DNA from: Saccoglossus kowalevskii
Taxonomy: Eukaryota; Hemichordata; Enteropneusta; Harrimaniidae
DNA: 64,000 nucleotides
Direction of reading: 5' to 3'
NCBI RefSeq assembly: GCF_000003605.2
Contig: NW_003109081.1
Location: 316,963-380,962, forward strand
Shown here: one piece after another, positions 12,618 through 23,798 of the stretch
How the letters are laid out: each line of letters begins with the position of its first letter
Position numbering within the stretch: the stretch's first letter is position 1
Position numbers and translations under genes: made by a program
Notes under the pieces: generated by a model
What the model was told of the DNA's origin: nothing
The model's database searches: none
What the model saw: the letters and a program-made list of their open reading frames with translations, nothing else

Positions 12618-13613
12618 TTAGTCTTTCTCTACATAGGACCCACCAAGAGTTATGCATTTCTCCCATCGTTTGATGCAGCTCAGGACACCGTTTTTGTAAA
12701 ACACCCCAGGTTAGTCCTCCAACCACGTCGTAACATCAGAAATCAAGGCTGCGTCATCTGGGATGAGATGAAAGTCAGAGGGTGCAAGGTCAGGAGAATA
12801 AGGGGGATGGGGGAAGACTTCATATCCACACGTCCGTGCTTCTGATCTGGCGACATGCGAGTTGTGGACCGTAGCGTTGTCCTGCAGGAGGAGGATACAT
12901 TTGCTGATCTAGCCCCACCTCTTGATTTTGATAGCCTCTCTTAATTTCATCAAAAGTGAAGCGTAATAGGCTCCTGTAATTGTGGTACCTTTGCCAGGAA
13001 ATTTGTCATCACTACTTCGCCCTGGTCCCAGAAGACTGTGATCATGACCTTGCCAGCGTAGGGCTGCACCCTTGCCTTTTTTGGAGGTGGTGAGTGAGTC
13101 CAAGTGCTTCCACTGCATTGACTGGGCTTTGGTCTCTGGATCATAGTTATTGACCCAAGGTTCATCCTGTGTAATCAGTGTTTTGAAAAACTTTGACTCA
13201 TCTTCTTTGCACATCTCCAAATTCATCCTCGAGCACTCGACGCGTTCTTGCTTCTGGAAAGGTACTGATGTTAGCAACCTGGGAAACCATCTGGCAGACA
13301 CCTTATGCATATGCATATGCAAATGGTCATGAATAATAGTTTCCATAGATGCTGTACTAATCTTGACCTCTTGGGCTATTTGGCGAACAGTAATGCGTCG
13401 ATGACGGACAGATGCCTCAACAATGGCAGAAGAAGGACGACCAGGTCTTGGAGCTGTTTCCACAGACGTCCGGCCATGTTTTAATTCACGATGCCAGCGT
13501 TTTACAAGGTCATATGATGGGGCATCGTCACCATAAGTTTCTTTCATTTCATCAAAAGTCTCTTTTTGTGTGCGTCCTTTCAAATACAAAAAACGACACT
13601 CAACTGGCTCCAT
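12618..13613 (-). pseudogene. mariner transposase, broken
   Basis: Transposases of this family cut and paste the element by recognising its inverted repeats, with a DD34D catalytic triad. From the ATG at 13613 the first 234 codons are open. The N-terminal part has YGDDAPSYDLVKRWHRELKH, GRTSVETAPRPGRPS and ITVRQIAQEVKIS (helix-turn-helix DNA binding), then KVSARWFPRLL. The first catalytic Asp is in LITQDEPWVNNYDPETKAQS, where DEPW replaces the usual DETW. The frame then slips near KKGKGAAL; the neighbouring frame continues KKARVQPYAGKVMITVFWDQ before the first frame resumes with TITGAYYASLLMKLREAIK. A stop follows near 12909. Further on, LLQDNATVHNSHVA holds the second Asp and HPPYSPDLAPSDFHL the third. 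A stop interrupts the C-terminal part, and the relic ends KCITLGGSYVEKD. At least three disruptions are present, so the gene is non-functional. Part of the usual N-terminal domain is also shorter than in typical mariners. Confidence 0.93.
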
Positions 13614-13746
13614 TTCACACCTGACGCAGTTGAAACACCTGTAAATCAGAAACTACAATTAGTTCAGAGCTGTTTTACGCATCATAACCCATAAAGATGT
13701 AAATCATTACACATGCAAACTTTCATCTAGATCAAAGAAATGGAGG

Positions 13747-13780
13747 TGGGTCAGGGGCATTACTTACTGAACGCCCCTCG
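13747..13780 (-). repeat. mariner right terminal inverted repeat
   Basis: Reverse complement begins CGAGGGGCGTTCAGTAAGTA. Followed directly by the flanking TA. Confidence 0.95.
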
Positions 13781-16004
13781 TAGAATAATGGTGAACGTTA
13801 CAGACCCACAAATAACTTTAGATTACACAGCTAGTTGAATCAACAGTAAGTTGAGAATGAATGAATGGATATCTTGTACCGCCAACTGCTTGTGACCATC
13901 GAACGCATTACATTGTGGCTTTTAAATTCAACATGCTCGTCTATTCAGTTTCAGAGTTGACGCTAACATTGAATAGATTTCTGATGATCACGGGAATATC
14001 AAAACTTTGCATACAATAAAATCAAACAACTGGTCCAATCTATAATGTTCAAACTACATGATTTATATTGAAACTGTTATTATTTTTAGCTGGATGGGGC
14101 AGCTATAGTCTCACGAGAAATAAAATTTCTCTTACAAAATCTGAGACGTGATTGAACTAAAACGCCAATGTGTATTCAATATCATCGCCTCTATTCACAA
14201 CGGGCTTTGTGAAGATGTAAAAAAATACAGCACTTGGGGATACAAACACCAGCCAATCGTGAAATCAATCTCATTCAAGGCCTTCGGCATAAATGATGTC
14301 ATTAGTCGCACTGCTTTGATGAATAAGCAGTTTCACTATTAAATTAATTTTGATTATGTTATAAACAATATTTCTATACACTTAGACACTCATTAAATTT
14401 ATTGAATATGGATACGATGCGAGTTGTATAATAACAACAAATAAATTAGAGTTAATTGAAGGAGTCATTAAACCCGCCGTCAGTACTCATATCCCCCACG
14501 TAATGAGCTAATCGGTGCGTCGTTGTTTTACGCGCTCCTTTCGGATGATGGCGAACGTGTATCCATGTATCAATGTATTACATATATGCACCTTTGTTCA
14601 CTGGTGCCACATAGAATGATGCTGTCCTCGTTTTTATTGTCAATATACAATTGACAATCAACAACACACCAAGCGCTTCATCTCAAACATAATCAGTTTG
14701 TTTAGTTACATAAGCTATACCAAACCTACTGTATAAACTACATTATTCAATGTCGGATGGATGATAGAGAACAAAATAAGCTTAACGGCGTGTGGATCCG
14801 TGATGACAAATGGTGTACGTTAAATACATAAGGTGTAACGCATTAAATATACTAGACAATATAGTAATACACATGCATCATACGTCCATCTGTATCACAA
14901 TGTGTTATGTGTGCATCTTAAAATATGCATCACATATTGAGGTATGTGCATATCACCTAAGATTCGAGTAAATTCATCGTTCACTACATCAGTATTTGGG
15001 TGATTTTGTTACACAAAGTGGCAAATACGTTTGTTAAATAAAATAAAATAAAACAAATAAAGGAACACAGTTATGTATTGTATTCTACAGTGCACATAAT
15101 GAAATGAGGGTATACAAGTTAATACAATACATTTACTGATATCCAGCTGCGATTGACTGTATCGCATATATCATATTTTAAATGAATTAAGTGCACGACC
15201 CCTACTGCGACGACGTATACGTGATATATCACGACTAACGCTGTGTAGAATATAATAAGGTTACGTGATTGCAACGTGTCGTGCTTACAGTCGTGTGGTA
15301 ACTGTAGAGCTTCTTCACGGTGAATTTAATGTATTGGTTTATCATAACTCATATTAATGAAATTGAAACAAGGACACGTGAAAATAAAATATAGTTACGA
15401 ATAATACCAGGACGGGTTACTCTTTCTTTTTTCACATGGTAGTTTGCTATCTGTATCCATCTCATCATTGAATCGTTCACGTTGAGCTGTCGTGTACGTG
15501 CGCGTCTGTAAGTATCATATAATCATTTTTCAATGTGATGTACACGTTTTTAAGTATGAATATTGTTCTACCGCGCAAGGTTTGTGATCACACCCATTCA
15601 TACCATTGCAATGATGAACTTAAAGACTTTCAGAGCACAACACTTTTTCGATCGTTTGGCAATAATAAACGCCCACGTCACATGTTTTTGTGTATGACAT
15701 TTCCACTGATACCTTACATTGACATTCTCATTTAGTTGAAATGTATTCAGCAACCATAAAATAACGCAGTTGCCTTACATTCGAGTATGTGATGATATTC
15801 TTTACAGTGACCATATATGTCATCACCCCTTATGCTTAGATTTAATAAATAGCTGCTCAAGATGAGCGTATGTTTAATGTAATTATGTCAAAAAAGTCAT
15901 AATCCAATCAAACATAATCCTTCAAAATAAATGTACCGAATACAATATATACATTATAGCATGTGAAATAATATTCCTAGCATTACATATGATATAATCT
16001 ATTA
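13781..16004. other. Intergenic, no gene seen
   Basis: AT-rich DNA without recognisable genes or repeats. It ends at an assembly gap. Confidence 0.6.
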
Positions 16005-16191
16005 NNNNNNNNNNNNNNNNNNNNNNNNNNNNNNNNNNNNNNNNNNNNNNNNNNNNNNNNNNNNNNNNNNNNNNNNNNNNNNNNNNNNNNNNNNNNNNNN
16101 NNNNNNNNNNNNNNNNNNNNNNNNNNNNNNNNNNNNNNNNNNNNNNNNNNNNNNNNNNNNNNNNNNNNNNNNNNNNNNNNNNNNNNNNNNN
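16005..16191. other. Assembly gap (187 N)
   Basis: Run of undetermined bases. Confidence 1.
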
Positions 16192-16539
16192 GACATTGAC
16201 AAATTAAACTAATGGCTATCATATTTAACTATCAATAACTATCTTTCAATTCCGATTTGTTAAAGTCTAAAATAGCAGCAATTGGCCCACACGTAGAACT
16301 CGGGAGAGGCTTTCAGGCGATACGATTCACACTTTTATTAGCACTACGTATACTTGCTTTTGTTCAAGCAATGACTCAAGCCTCTAGGTGTATGTCTCAA
16401 TAATGATGTCATTGTATTACTCAACGAGTTTCTAATATACCACGTTTTTGTGTTTAATAACAGTTTGGAATACTTTTGGATTTAAACTAGCGTGACGGTC
16501 CCCTAGACTTACCAATTGTATTATTCATTTGTATGTTTT

Positions 16540-17315
16540 CGATTTTGGAGCTTTTAGTAATGTTGACCACATGGTTTCCAGTCCCATTCATCCGGACATA
16601 GTAGTACTAGACCCGGCACCATTCCCGTCCACCTTGGCATGCTGCCCACTTAACTTGTTGATTCAGTGCTACAGGTGTAGGCGGTATGGCATCAATGGAT
16701 CTTTCTTTCTTTGTGAATAATTCCTTTTTAGCTTCATTTACGGTCATACACGTGCTGGTTCGACATCAGAACCACAACTCACTGTATGAAACCTTTCTTC
16801 CAATGCCTGCTCTGTTGGTGCTTAAAATAATAATTCCAATGCTGGAATATTATATTCCACCAATCCCGTGCAGTATGTGTGTTAAGGCATGGAATATAGG
16901 AAGTGCCCTGGATATACCTATAAACAGTGATATTCTATGTACTGATATACATTGATAGTCCCAGTCCATATACAATTCATAATTCAATTTGAGTGTACAT
17001 GGCAGTAGCCACGTGACGATGAAGCCAGGTATCTGTTTCTTCGTGACTACATGGCATTATGCTGCTCGTGACGTCCAGATTACATTACACTTTTTATCTT
17101 GTCCTTGAGTAGTTCCAATTGCTATTATTCAGAATGTGTTGCTGTAAGCTGAGCTGTCTACTTTGTTTTCATCAACTCTTAGAAATGCTGGCCAGTGTGG
17201 CAGTCTGACGTCAGGCTATACATTTCACATTTTCACTACGTTTGATTCGGTTCTTGTACTTGCAAAAACCCATTACAGAAAAATCAATGAAAGTGTTGGC
17301 ACTACCATGCTTAGA
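16540..17315 (-). pseudogene. Decayed transposon protein fragment, probably Academ-type (XPG-like nuclease region)
   Basis: Minus-strand translation in several frames gives, in order, landmarks of a multicopy transposon protein I know from many marine invertebrate and fish genomes. These are HGSANTFIDF (about 17313-17281), LPHWPAFLRVDENK (17210-17163), SHEETDTWLHRHVATAMYT (17050-16995; family form SHEEADTRIMLHV), RALPIFHALT (about 16911-16880; family form LPMFHALTGCDT), VNEAKKELFTKKERSIDAIP with PPTPVALNQQVKWAACQGG (16744-16630), and ETMWSTLLKAPK (about 16580-16540; family form WEPLWTTLPEASK). The nuclease segment with VRTVDTDVVVLA is missing between SHEE and ALPIF, and the cysteine-rich tail expected after WTTLPEASK is absent, so the copy is internally deleted and truncated as well as frame-broken. 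The link to Academ elements is recalled, not tested. Plus-strand ORFs over this region are antisense shadows. Confidence 0.72.
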
Positions 17316-20300
17316 ATATTTATTATATCATTTATGAGCATAACATTTACATCAGTCACGTGTCAATTGGTGAGACGGCTTTTCTCATCAGTTGACCACA
17401 CCAGGCTTACTTCCTTCCACTTCTTAGTTTTCTAAACTGGGATATAGAAGACGGACAACACTGGATTTAAGAATCAATTCAAATCTCCATCTCTAAACTG
17501 ACTTCCTGTTATCATGCAAACTCTCTGTGAGAATTTCTCTTCTCTGTGAGACCCGCAGCTCCCCCGCTATATTTCACACACTTATTTGTTTTGTTGGATT
17601 TGTTTTGCCATATATTCAAAATATATCAGAATGTCAACTGTTATGGTGTTTTTGATCAAAAATACACAATTTCGCAGATGTCTGTTCCACCAGTTGGTTC
17701 GGAAAAGGTGAACACATCTCGTCTCGCTGCGCACCAATCACATAGCTCCCCTGAGAAAGTAAACGCAAATACCAATTTATTGGAGTGTGTGTAGGTTCCT
17801 GTACACGTTCGTAGTGTGAAACCAAAGGTTCGGCAACGATAAATATATAACACATTGAAATACATGTAAGATGATGTTTCTTGTTATGCGGAACAATTGT
17901 ACAATCTAATATTGAATAGAGATGATTACAAAAAATCGTGTTTCCAATCTCGTTAATCCCTTGGTACATTTCAAAAGTGAAGGTAACATTTAATTACTGG
18001 TACATATTATTCCCATACTACTACAATAGCTACCATGTTTATATTTACAATTTTAATATTTGATTCATTAAGTTATAGTAAAAAATAGCTTAAAAACGTA
18101 TTCTCAACTGCCATTCTTAATGCACGGTATATTATACCTGTAGTCGCATTTAAACATTGCGTGACGTCATTACTTTATCTAGGGATAGAGTATTACTCTA
18201 CTGTGCCTAATCTGTGTCTGTATAAGATCATGATTTAAGATTCCCCAAAACGAGAGAAATCATCATGTATAGTTTTCACTGTTCGGGGAGTTGCGAAATA
18301 AATTTTAGAGTTCTTTTAATGATAAATAAATACGTTCATAATGCAAAATGCGTTTGTATCGTATGGGTCATCACGTTAAGAATCGAATGTTACTCGTGCG
18401 TTTTTGTTTTGTTTTATAAATACGCACATGTGCTAGCGCATATACCATTGATAATAGTTAACTGGAATACGAGTTCAAAATAATTAGTTTTGAGTTAATC
18501 AACAACGTAAGGGCATTGAGTAAGTACAATTGGAAAAATACAACACGTACGCGTAGTGTTTCAATATGCGGTTGGGAGTGGAGATAATACACGCACACAG
18601 CAGTGAAGTATTACAATGCATCCCCAGGGTTCATGACATGTCGCGTGGGTAAAAATATAGAAAATGCAATGAGTTTACTAGCGTTTAGCGTCTGCTTCAG
18701 TGACTTTTGTTAACTTAAAATGGGTTCTCTATTAATGCTTATGTTACTATGCACATTACTGTAGCTAGTATTGCGACTCAACCTCAAACATTTACTAATT
18801 TGTTCATGCATGACTTTTTTGTCCTTCTTGTTTCTGCGCATGCACCAGCCTTTTCAATCTAATGTTAGACCTGAGCACTCCCGTACTCGTCCTCTTCTAT
18901 CTCATTGAGTGCTGCGGGTGACGTTGCTGCTGTATAAACGCTTGTTTCGCGACGTCTTAGAGTGGCCGATTTTCCGATTGAAGGACAACCCACTCGCGTA
19001 GATATAATAGATTGGTTCTTGTGATCAAGGTACGTGCAGGTTGACTACATTGCCTGTTTATATCGTTTGAAAATTATATGTTTGCACATCGCATTAGTAA
19101 TTATAGCATACATGGCCTATTCACACCTTGATCGCACGTTTAGAGTACTTTGTATTGATATTCTGTGGAAGCGTGCAAGCTTAGGAAACCGTGCACTTAA
19201 TGGCAAAATATCAGTATTCAAATGACGAAAACAGTTTCCCGATAACGCTAAACAACACATCAGCTGATTTAGTAAGACAGGCGTTTCAATGAATGAGAGT
19301 GATACTTAACAGTCCCATTTGCTGAATTTGTAATCCGTCGCAAGTGTGCAACACCGACTATTCAGTGTAGCTTTTATTGCGCCTTCGAAACAACTACATT
19401 TGGAGTTCACTGTTACCTTAGCAGACAATCATTCCATACAGTGACAGAGTAATTTGATGATTTAAAAGTCAATTTTATTTCATTTTTATAAATACGACCT
19501 AAAGAAAAAATCACTATTAAAGTAGACGTAAATTGTGTTCTTTTACGAGACAGCAATATATTACTACCTCAATATCCGCAAGTCAATAAAGTGAGTACTA
19601 CGATATAACACATTGTCAATACATAGACCTTCTAAACATATGGTATTCTTTTTAAAGTCTATAGTGAATTGTTTGTAATGAAGACACAGTACACGTGCGC
19701 AGCTGACGCGAATTGGATTCCGATATTTGGATTAATATTTACTTCCCTTCCCATGATTGAATATTTTCAAAACTTCTAATCTCGAAAACTGCCCTCCGTT
19801 CTATTTCTATTGTGGAGGTACATTGCGTTCCGCTTTTCATAGGATTATTACGTGGTGCACTGTGGTTAAAATGAACGTTGCCTTAACCGGTGATCGTTTA
19901 TGTAACCAGGACGTAATCGGCTTACTCATAGCTGATGCGATCGATAAACAGTGCCTGTAATATTGACTATTCTGAGTCGTCGATGAATGTAGTACAATTA
20001 ATCGCAGTATGTTGTTTCAATAATCCCTTTTCTCTTGATGTAATTATTTTTCACATAACCACATCGGTTGTTTTCCATGGCGTTGGATTTCTATACAGTA
20101 AATGTCATTTTGTTAGATAGTGTCCAAATTAAAACATAGGACAACCAGTTACATAAAGCGATTTGCTTGAAATACCAGATGCTGTTTTATATTCGTGTAA
20201 AATAGAGAGAGTGCACTCAACCACCCACACCTGCTCCTATGATGAACACTCACTCAAAACACCGTGACCATTAGTAACATTTGGAACACAGACCAGTGTT

Positions 20301-20660
20301 CAATAATTTAAGGTCAGTATTCATAACAATGAGATATATATAGTTTTGCGGAGGGAGTTTTGCATTCGTTATAGTGCTCGCATTTGTTGTTGATATAAAT
20401 TAATCAGAAATACAACGCACGAATCAGTTCTGAATATATGTAGCAAACAATTAATCGACTAGTTATATGTTAAATATAATAGCATGAATTTCTTCAAATT
20501 ATTTTGTGGTCAAATAGATTATTGAATACTTTTATATACTGAAGAAACTGATGGTTACATATGTCCCAAGTGTATATTATGAAGATAAAATATAACGACA
20601 TAAGTCGTTTTGCGATAGTAGGAAATTATGAACAGCAAGAGAGGGTATAAGACATCCCTT

Positions 20661-20672
20661 GGGGGGGGGGGG
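20661..20672 (+). repeat. Poly(G) run
   Basis: Twelve consecutive G after CATCCCTT. Rare in such AT-rich DNA and prone to sequencing-length error. Confidence 0.9.
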
Positions 20673-22326
20673 AATTAGCATATCACAACGCGTGGTAAAC
20701 ACTTCCAGTCGTTTATGACATTTATTCTCAGAGGTATCATATATACACGACCATACCCCTGTGTACTGTTTATATCCGGTTTTCAATATACTCTCATTAA
20801 TTTAATAAATTGTTGAATTATGCTATGTAGATGAGTGTACATTTTCAGTTTTCCCAAACGTATCACAGGATTCAGATAATAGTGTTGCCTAATGCTCAGT
20901 GGGATTTTTGCAAAGATGATTTTAAAGTAGTTGTTGGTCGAGATACCTGACAAAATATGCAACTGTTCACGTATATTTCAGTGTTTAACTTGCTATGAAA
21001 CGGATGTGTAAATATGCCACACACACAAAAAACGAATTGTTTTAGATTCGTACATTTACGTCGATATCGGTATTAACGAACACGTGTAAAAATAGTTTGT
21101 CTTCAATTTGTTTTCATGAAGCAAAGAATGCGAATGGTAATGGAATGGAATGCGGCTACTTGATTCACCTTGAAATCAACACGTTTACAACAATCAATGT
21201 GATTAAGTAAAAATAGTTTCTAAAAACTATTAATAGGTAATAATAGATATATGGTTCCCGATAACTATATGTCCGTTAGGATTATGACGAGATTGTCAAT
21301 TTTCCATACAAACAAAATTGCTACCTCATAAAGTACCGGTGATAGCGTAGACCATAAACAATTAAGTGTGATTCGTGCCAGCGTGTCGCCTCTGCCATGT
21401 ACGTATTATTGGAACAATATTGCGAATAATAATTTATGCTCGATGATATAATGGGTAGAACGCACAATCGTGTCTTGTCGTCGCAGTTTGACTTTATCTG
21501 AGTATATAAAGAACATAAATCACTGACTGAGATATATGGCGAAGTAACTCAGTGTCGCAGCTGTTACAATAATAAGTTCTATGGTCGTTATGTAGGCATG
21601 TCAACAAACGGAACATTTTTAAATATTCACCCATCATATGCATCGAATTTAAATCACTATAATAAAAATTAATTTAGTTAGCCGCATAAGGCCAGAGCTT
21701 GAAATAATTCACTTGGTGACTGTAGTCTTGATATAACAATATGTTCTGTTTCCAGCTATGATACTGTTCTTGTAGTCGCAAGCGTTGTATAACATTAGAA
21801 GCAAAAACAATGCATTTTATGTTTCATATAGAACACTGTTCATTATGTATACTCTTCTCCTCATGTTGTGTATTGTACCATATTCGAATCTTATTTGTCA
21901 AACCTACATATTCGCTGAGCGTTGAACTACTTCATCGGTAGTTTATTAGGAGGTTGTAAAATTCAGCTGGCTAAGTGAATGACAAACCAATATCCGTACA
22001 ATTCCAACTTTACGCACAAAGCCACCTGGGGATACTTCTTGAATGTGGCAAAGAAATGATCGGGACGTAGTCGAGTCGAATCATTTATGTTAACATTCCC
22101 GTTCGTGCCCTGTTTATCACTGAACATTGGGCACTATACCTCGAACGACCAGGGACTTGAATTTTAATTGTATAATGGCCGATTAGCATACTTTCACGTC
22201 ATAATGTTAACTGTAATAATCAGGTATGAACGATTCAAAAGTGACCCGAACCAAGTATATTTTCTTCTTTTTATAATAAATTTCCTTTCCAGTAAATTGC
22301 ACCCTTTGCGTCACAGAGGCGCGCCG

Positions 22327-22340
22327 TCACTAGAGGGCGC
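22327..22340 (+). promoter_or_regulatory. CTCF-like binding site
   Basis: TCACTAGAGGGCGC matches the bilaterian CTCF core (CCASYAGRKGGCRS) at all but the first position. It sits in a small GC-rich patch (GGCGCGCCGTCACTAGAGGG) within AT-rich DNA. Function is inferred from the motif only. Confidence 0.45.
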
Positions 22341-23645
22341 GACCTAGATGAATGATGTACTTACATGTGCATTAAACACGCAGGTTCACGGTAATACACA
22401 GCATCTTTTAAAACACGTCAACCTCACGCGTTTTTTTTATTACTGAGTTTTATAATACCATGCCCTGCAAAATTGATAAAACGGCGCGCTATGATTGGTA
22501 GATTGGTACAAGTGTAACCCGGTTATCAGACTATGACGAACCACACTAATAATGACGCAGCTATCGCAAATCTCCCTGTAACCAGGTTCTTACTTCGGGG
22601 CATAGCCGCATTCAGTACTGCATCGTCAAGGGATGACAAACACGCTTTAATTCCATATGAAGTCATTCGTGCATATAGAGATTATAATATATTATTTAAC
22701 TACATTTATAATAAATGAATTATAACGCCCACGACGGAATATAACGACTCACTCTCTCGATATTATTGAAATACTTTATCTGGTAACACAAAACATCAAC
22801 ATTAATGAATATTAGACAATATACAGTATTCGCTGCGTGGCTGCGAGATCTCCTTTCCTCTCAATAATGTGTTATTCTTCTCACATCGCGTCCACTGTTC
22901 CGAATAATTAGGTTAGCAGGTTGATGATTACACTGAATGGAACACTTTGTCTAGTAAGCGGGCTAAACAATTACAAAAATAAAAAACAAGTCTCGTGGCT
23001 TTCTCGTTGTCATCGAGATCTCAGCGCCCATTTGCAAATGAGATCTATAATTCAATTCCAGGTGTTGATTTCAAAGAATGGAACTAGCCAGAAAAATCCA
23101 ATATATGCGCCTGCATTACCGATTTGGATTGTGGATGGCGGTTGTTCACTCAATATAATTGCGATTATCACCACAAAATTTCGAAATTTCTGTTTTAATT
23201 TACATTGCTGTAACTATGAACAGCCTGACTGCACTGTAAAAGTATCCCCTCCAACATTAATTTTAAACCAATATTGCATAAATTATTAACGCAAAATTGT
23301 GTACTATCATGTGGAAACCCAAGCCTATGTATCACTTCGGGTTGGTTCACATATGTTTTCGAATTCATTGCGGATTCCACTTAATTACGTCATTGTCTGT
23401 ATCCTTAAAAACCGAACTGTTGCTTATATATGGTACTTTCAATAAACAAATTTGAACGAAGATTCACATCTAAGTTGGTATATTTGTCTCTAGTGAATCT
23501 ATTTGGAATCCACCCCTCTACAAATAAATGTGTGGTTCATATTACTAAACACATACACTGCTGAGCATCTCCATTATTTAACTAAACACTAAAATCTAAC
23601 TGAGAGTCCTATAGCGTTTTCCGTTAGAGTAATTAAAATGTGTCA

Positions 23646-23798
23646 CCGAAATATCAATAGTAAATTTCAATTTCACAACCACAGATTATGTTTCATAGAA
23701 TATCGAGATTGAATAAAAACAGAATAAGAATTGATTACATGTACACTATATTGGCAAGCTAATCAGGGTGGAGGGAGATTCGTATGTATGTGTTCTTT
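23646..23798 (+). repeat. Dispersed repeat family R3, copy 1
   Basis: About 153 bp, clearly similar to 26821-26972 in the same orientation. Shared blocks are CGAAATATCAAT, GTAAATTTCAATTTCA, AACCACAGATTATGTT, ATAGAATATCGAGATTGAAT, GATTACATGTAC, AAGCTAATCAG and GAGGGAGATTCGTATGTATG. No coding potential or inverted ends seen. Confidence 0.9.

Larger units (their letters stand above)
12545..13780 (-). mobile_element. mariner (Tc1/mariner superfamily) DNA transposon, 1236 bp, inactive
   Basis: The element is bounded by 34-bp terminal inverted repeats (12545-12578 and 13747-13780) that differ at only three positions, all A/G transitions. It is flanked by TA on each side (12543-12544 and 13781-13782), the target duplication used by this superfamily. 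Length fits full-size mariners (about 1.3 kb). The single gene is on the minus strand and is broken, so the copy cannot make its own transposase, but its ends look intact. The close match of the two ends suggests a fairly recent insertion. Confidence 0.95.
17316..23645. other. Intergenic, no gene seen
   Basis: Gene-free as far as I can read. It includes a 12-base G run (20661-20672) and a CTCF-like site (22327-22340). The 122-codon ORF at 22921-23289 has no recognisable domain and no exon signals. Confidence 0.55.

Noticed and set aside
17163-17435. Plus-strand ORF containing RRLFSSVDHTRL, resembling a hAT transposase C-terminus
   Set aside because: The match is short, and the opposite strand carries several ordered landmarks of a different transposon protein, so this frame is probably an antisense shadow.
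22921-23289. 122-codon plus-strand ORF
   Set aside because: No recognisable motif and unremarkable composition; chance ORFs of this size are expected over 64 kb.
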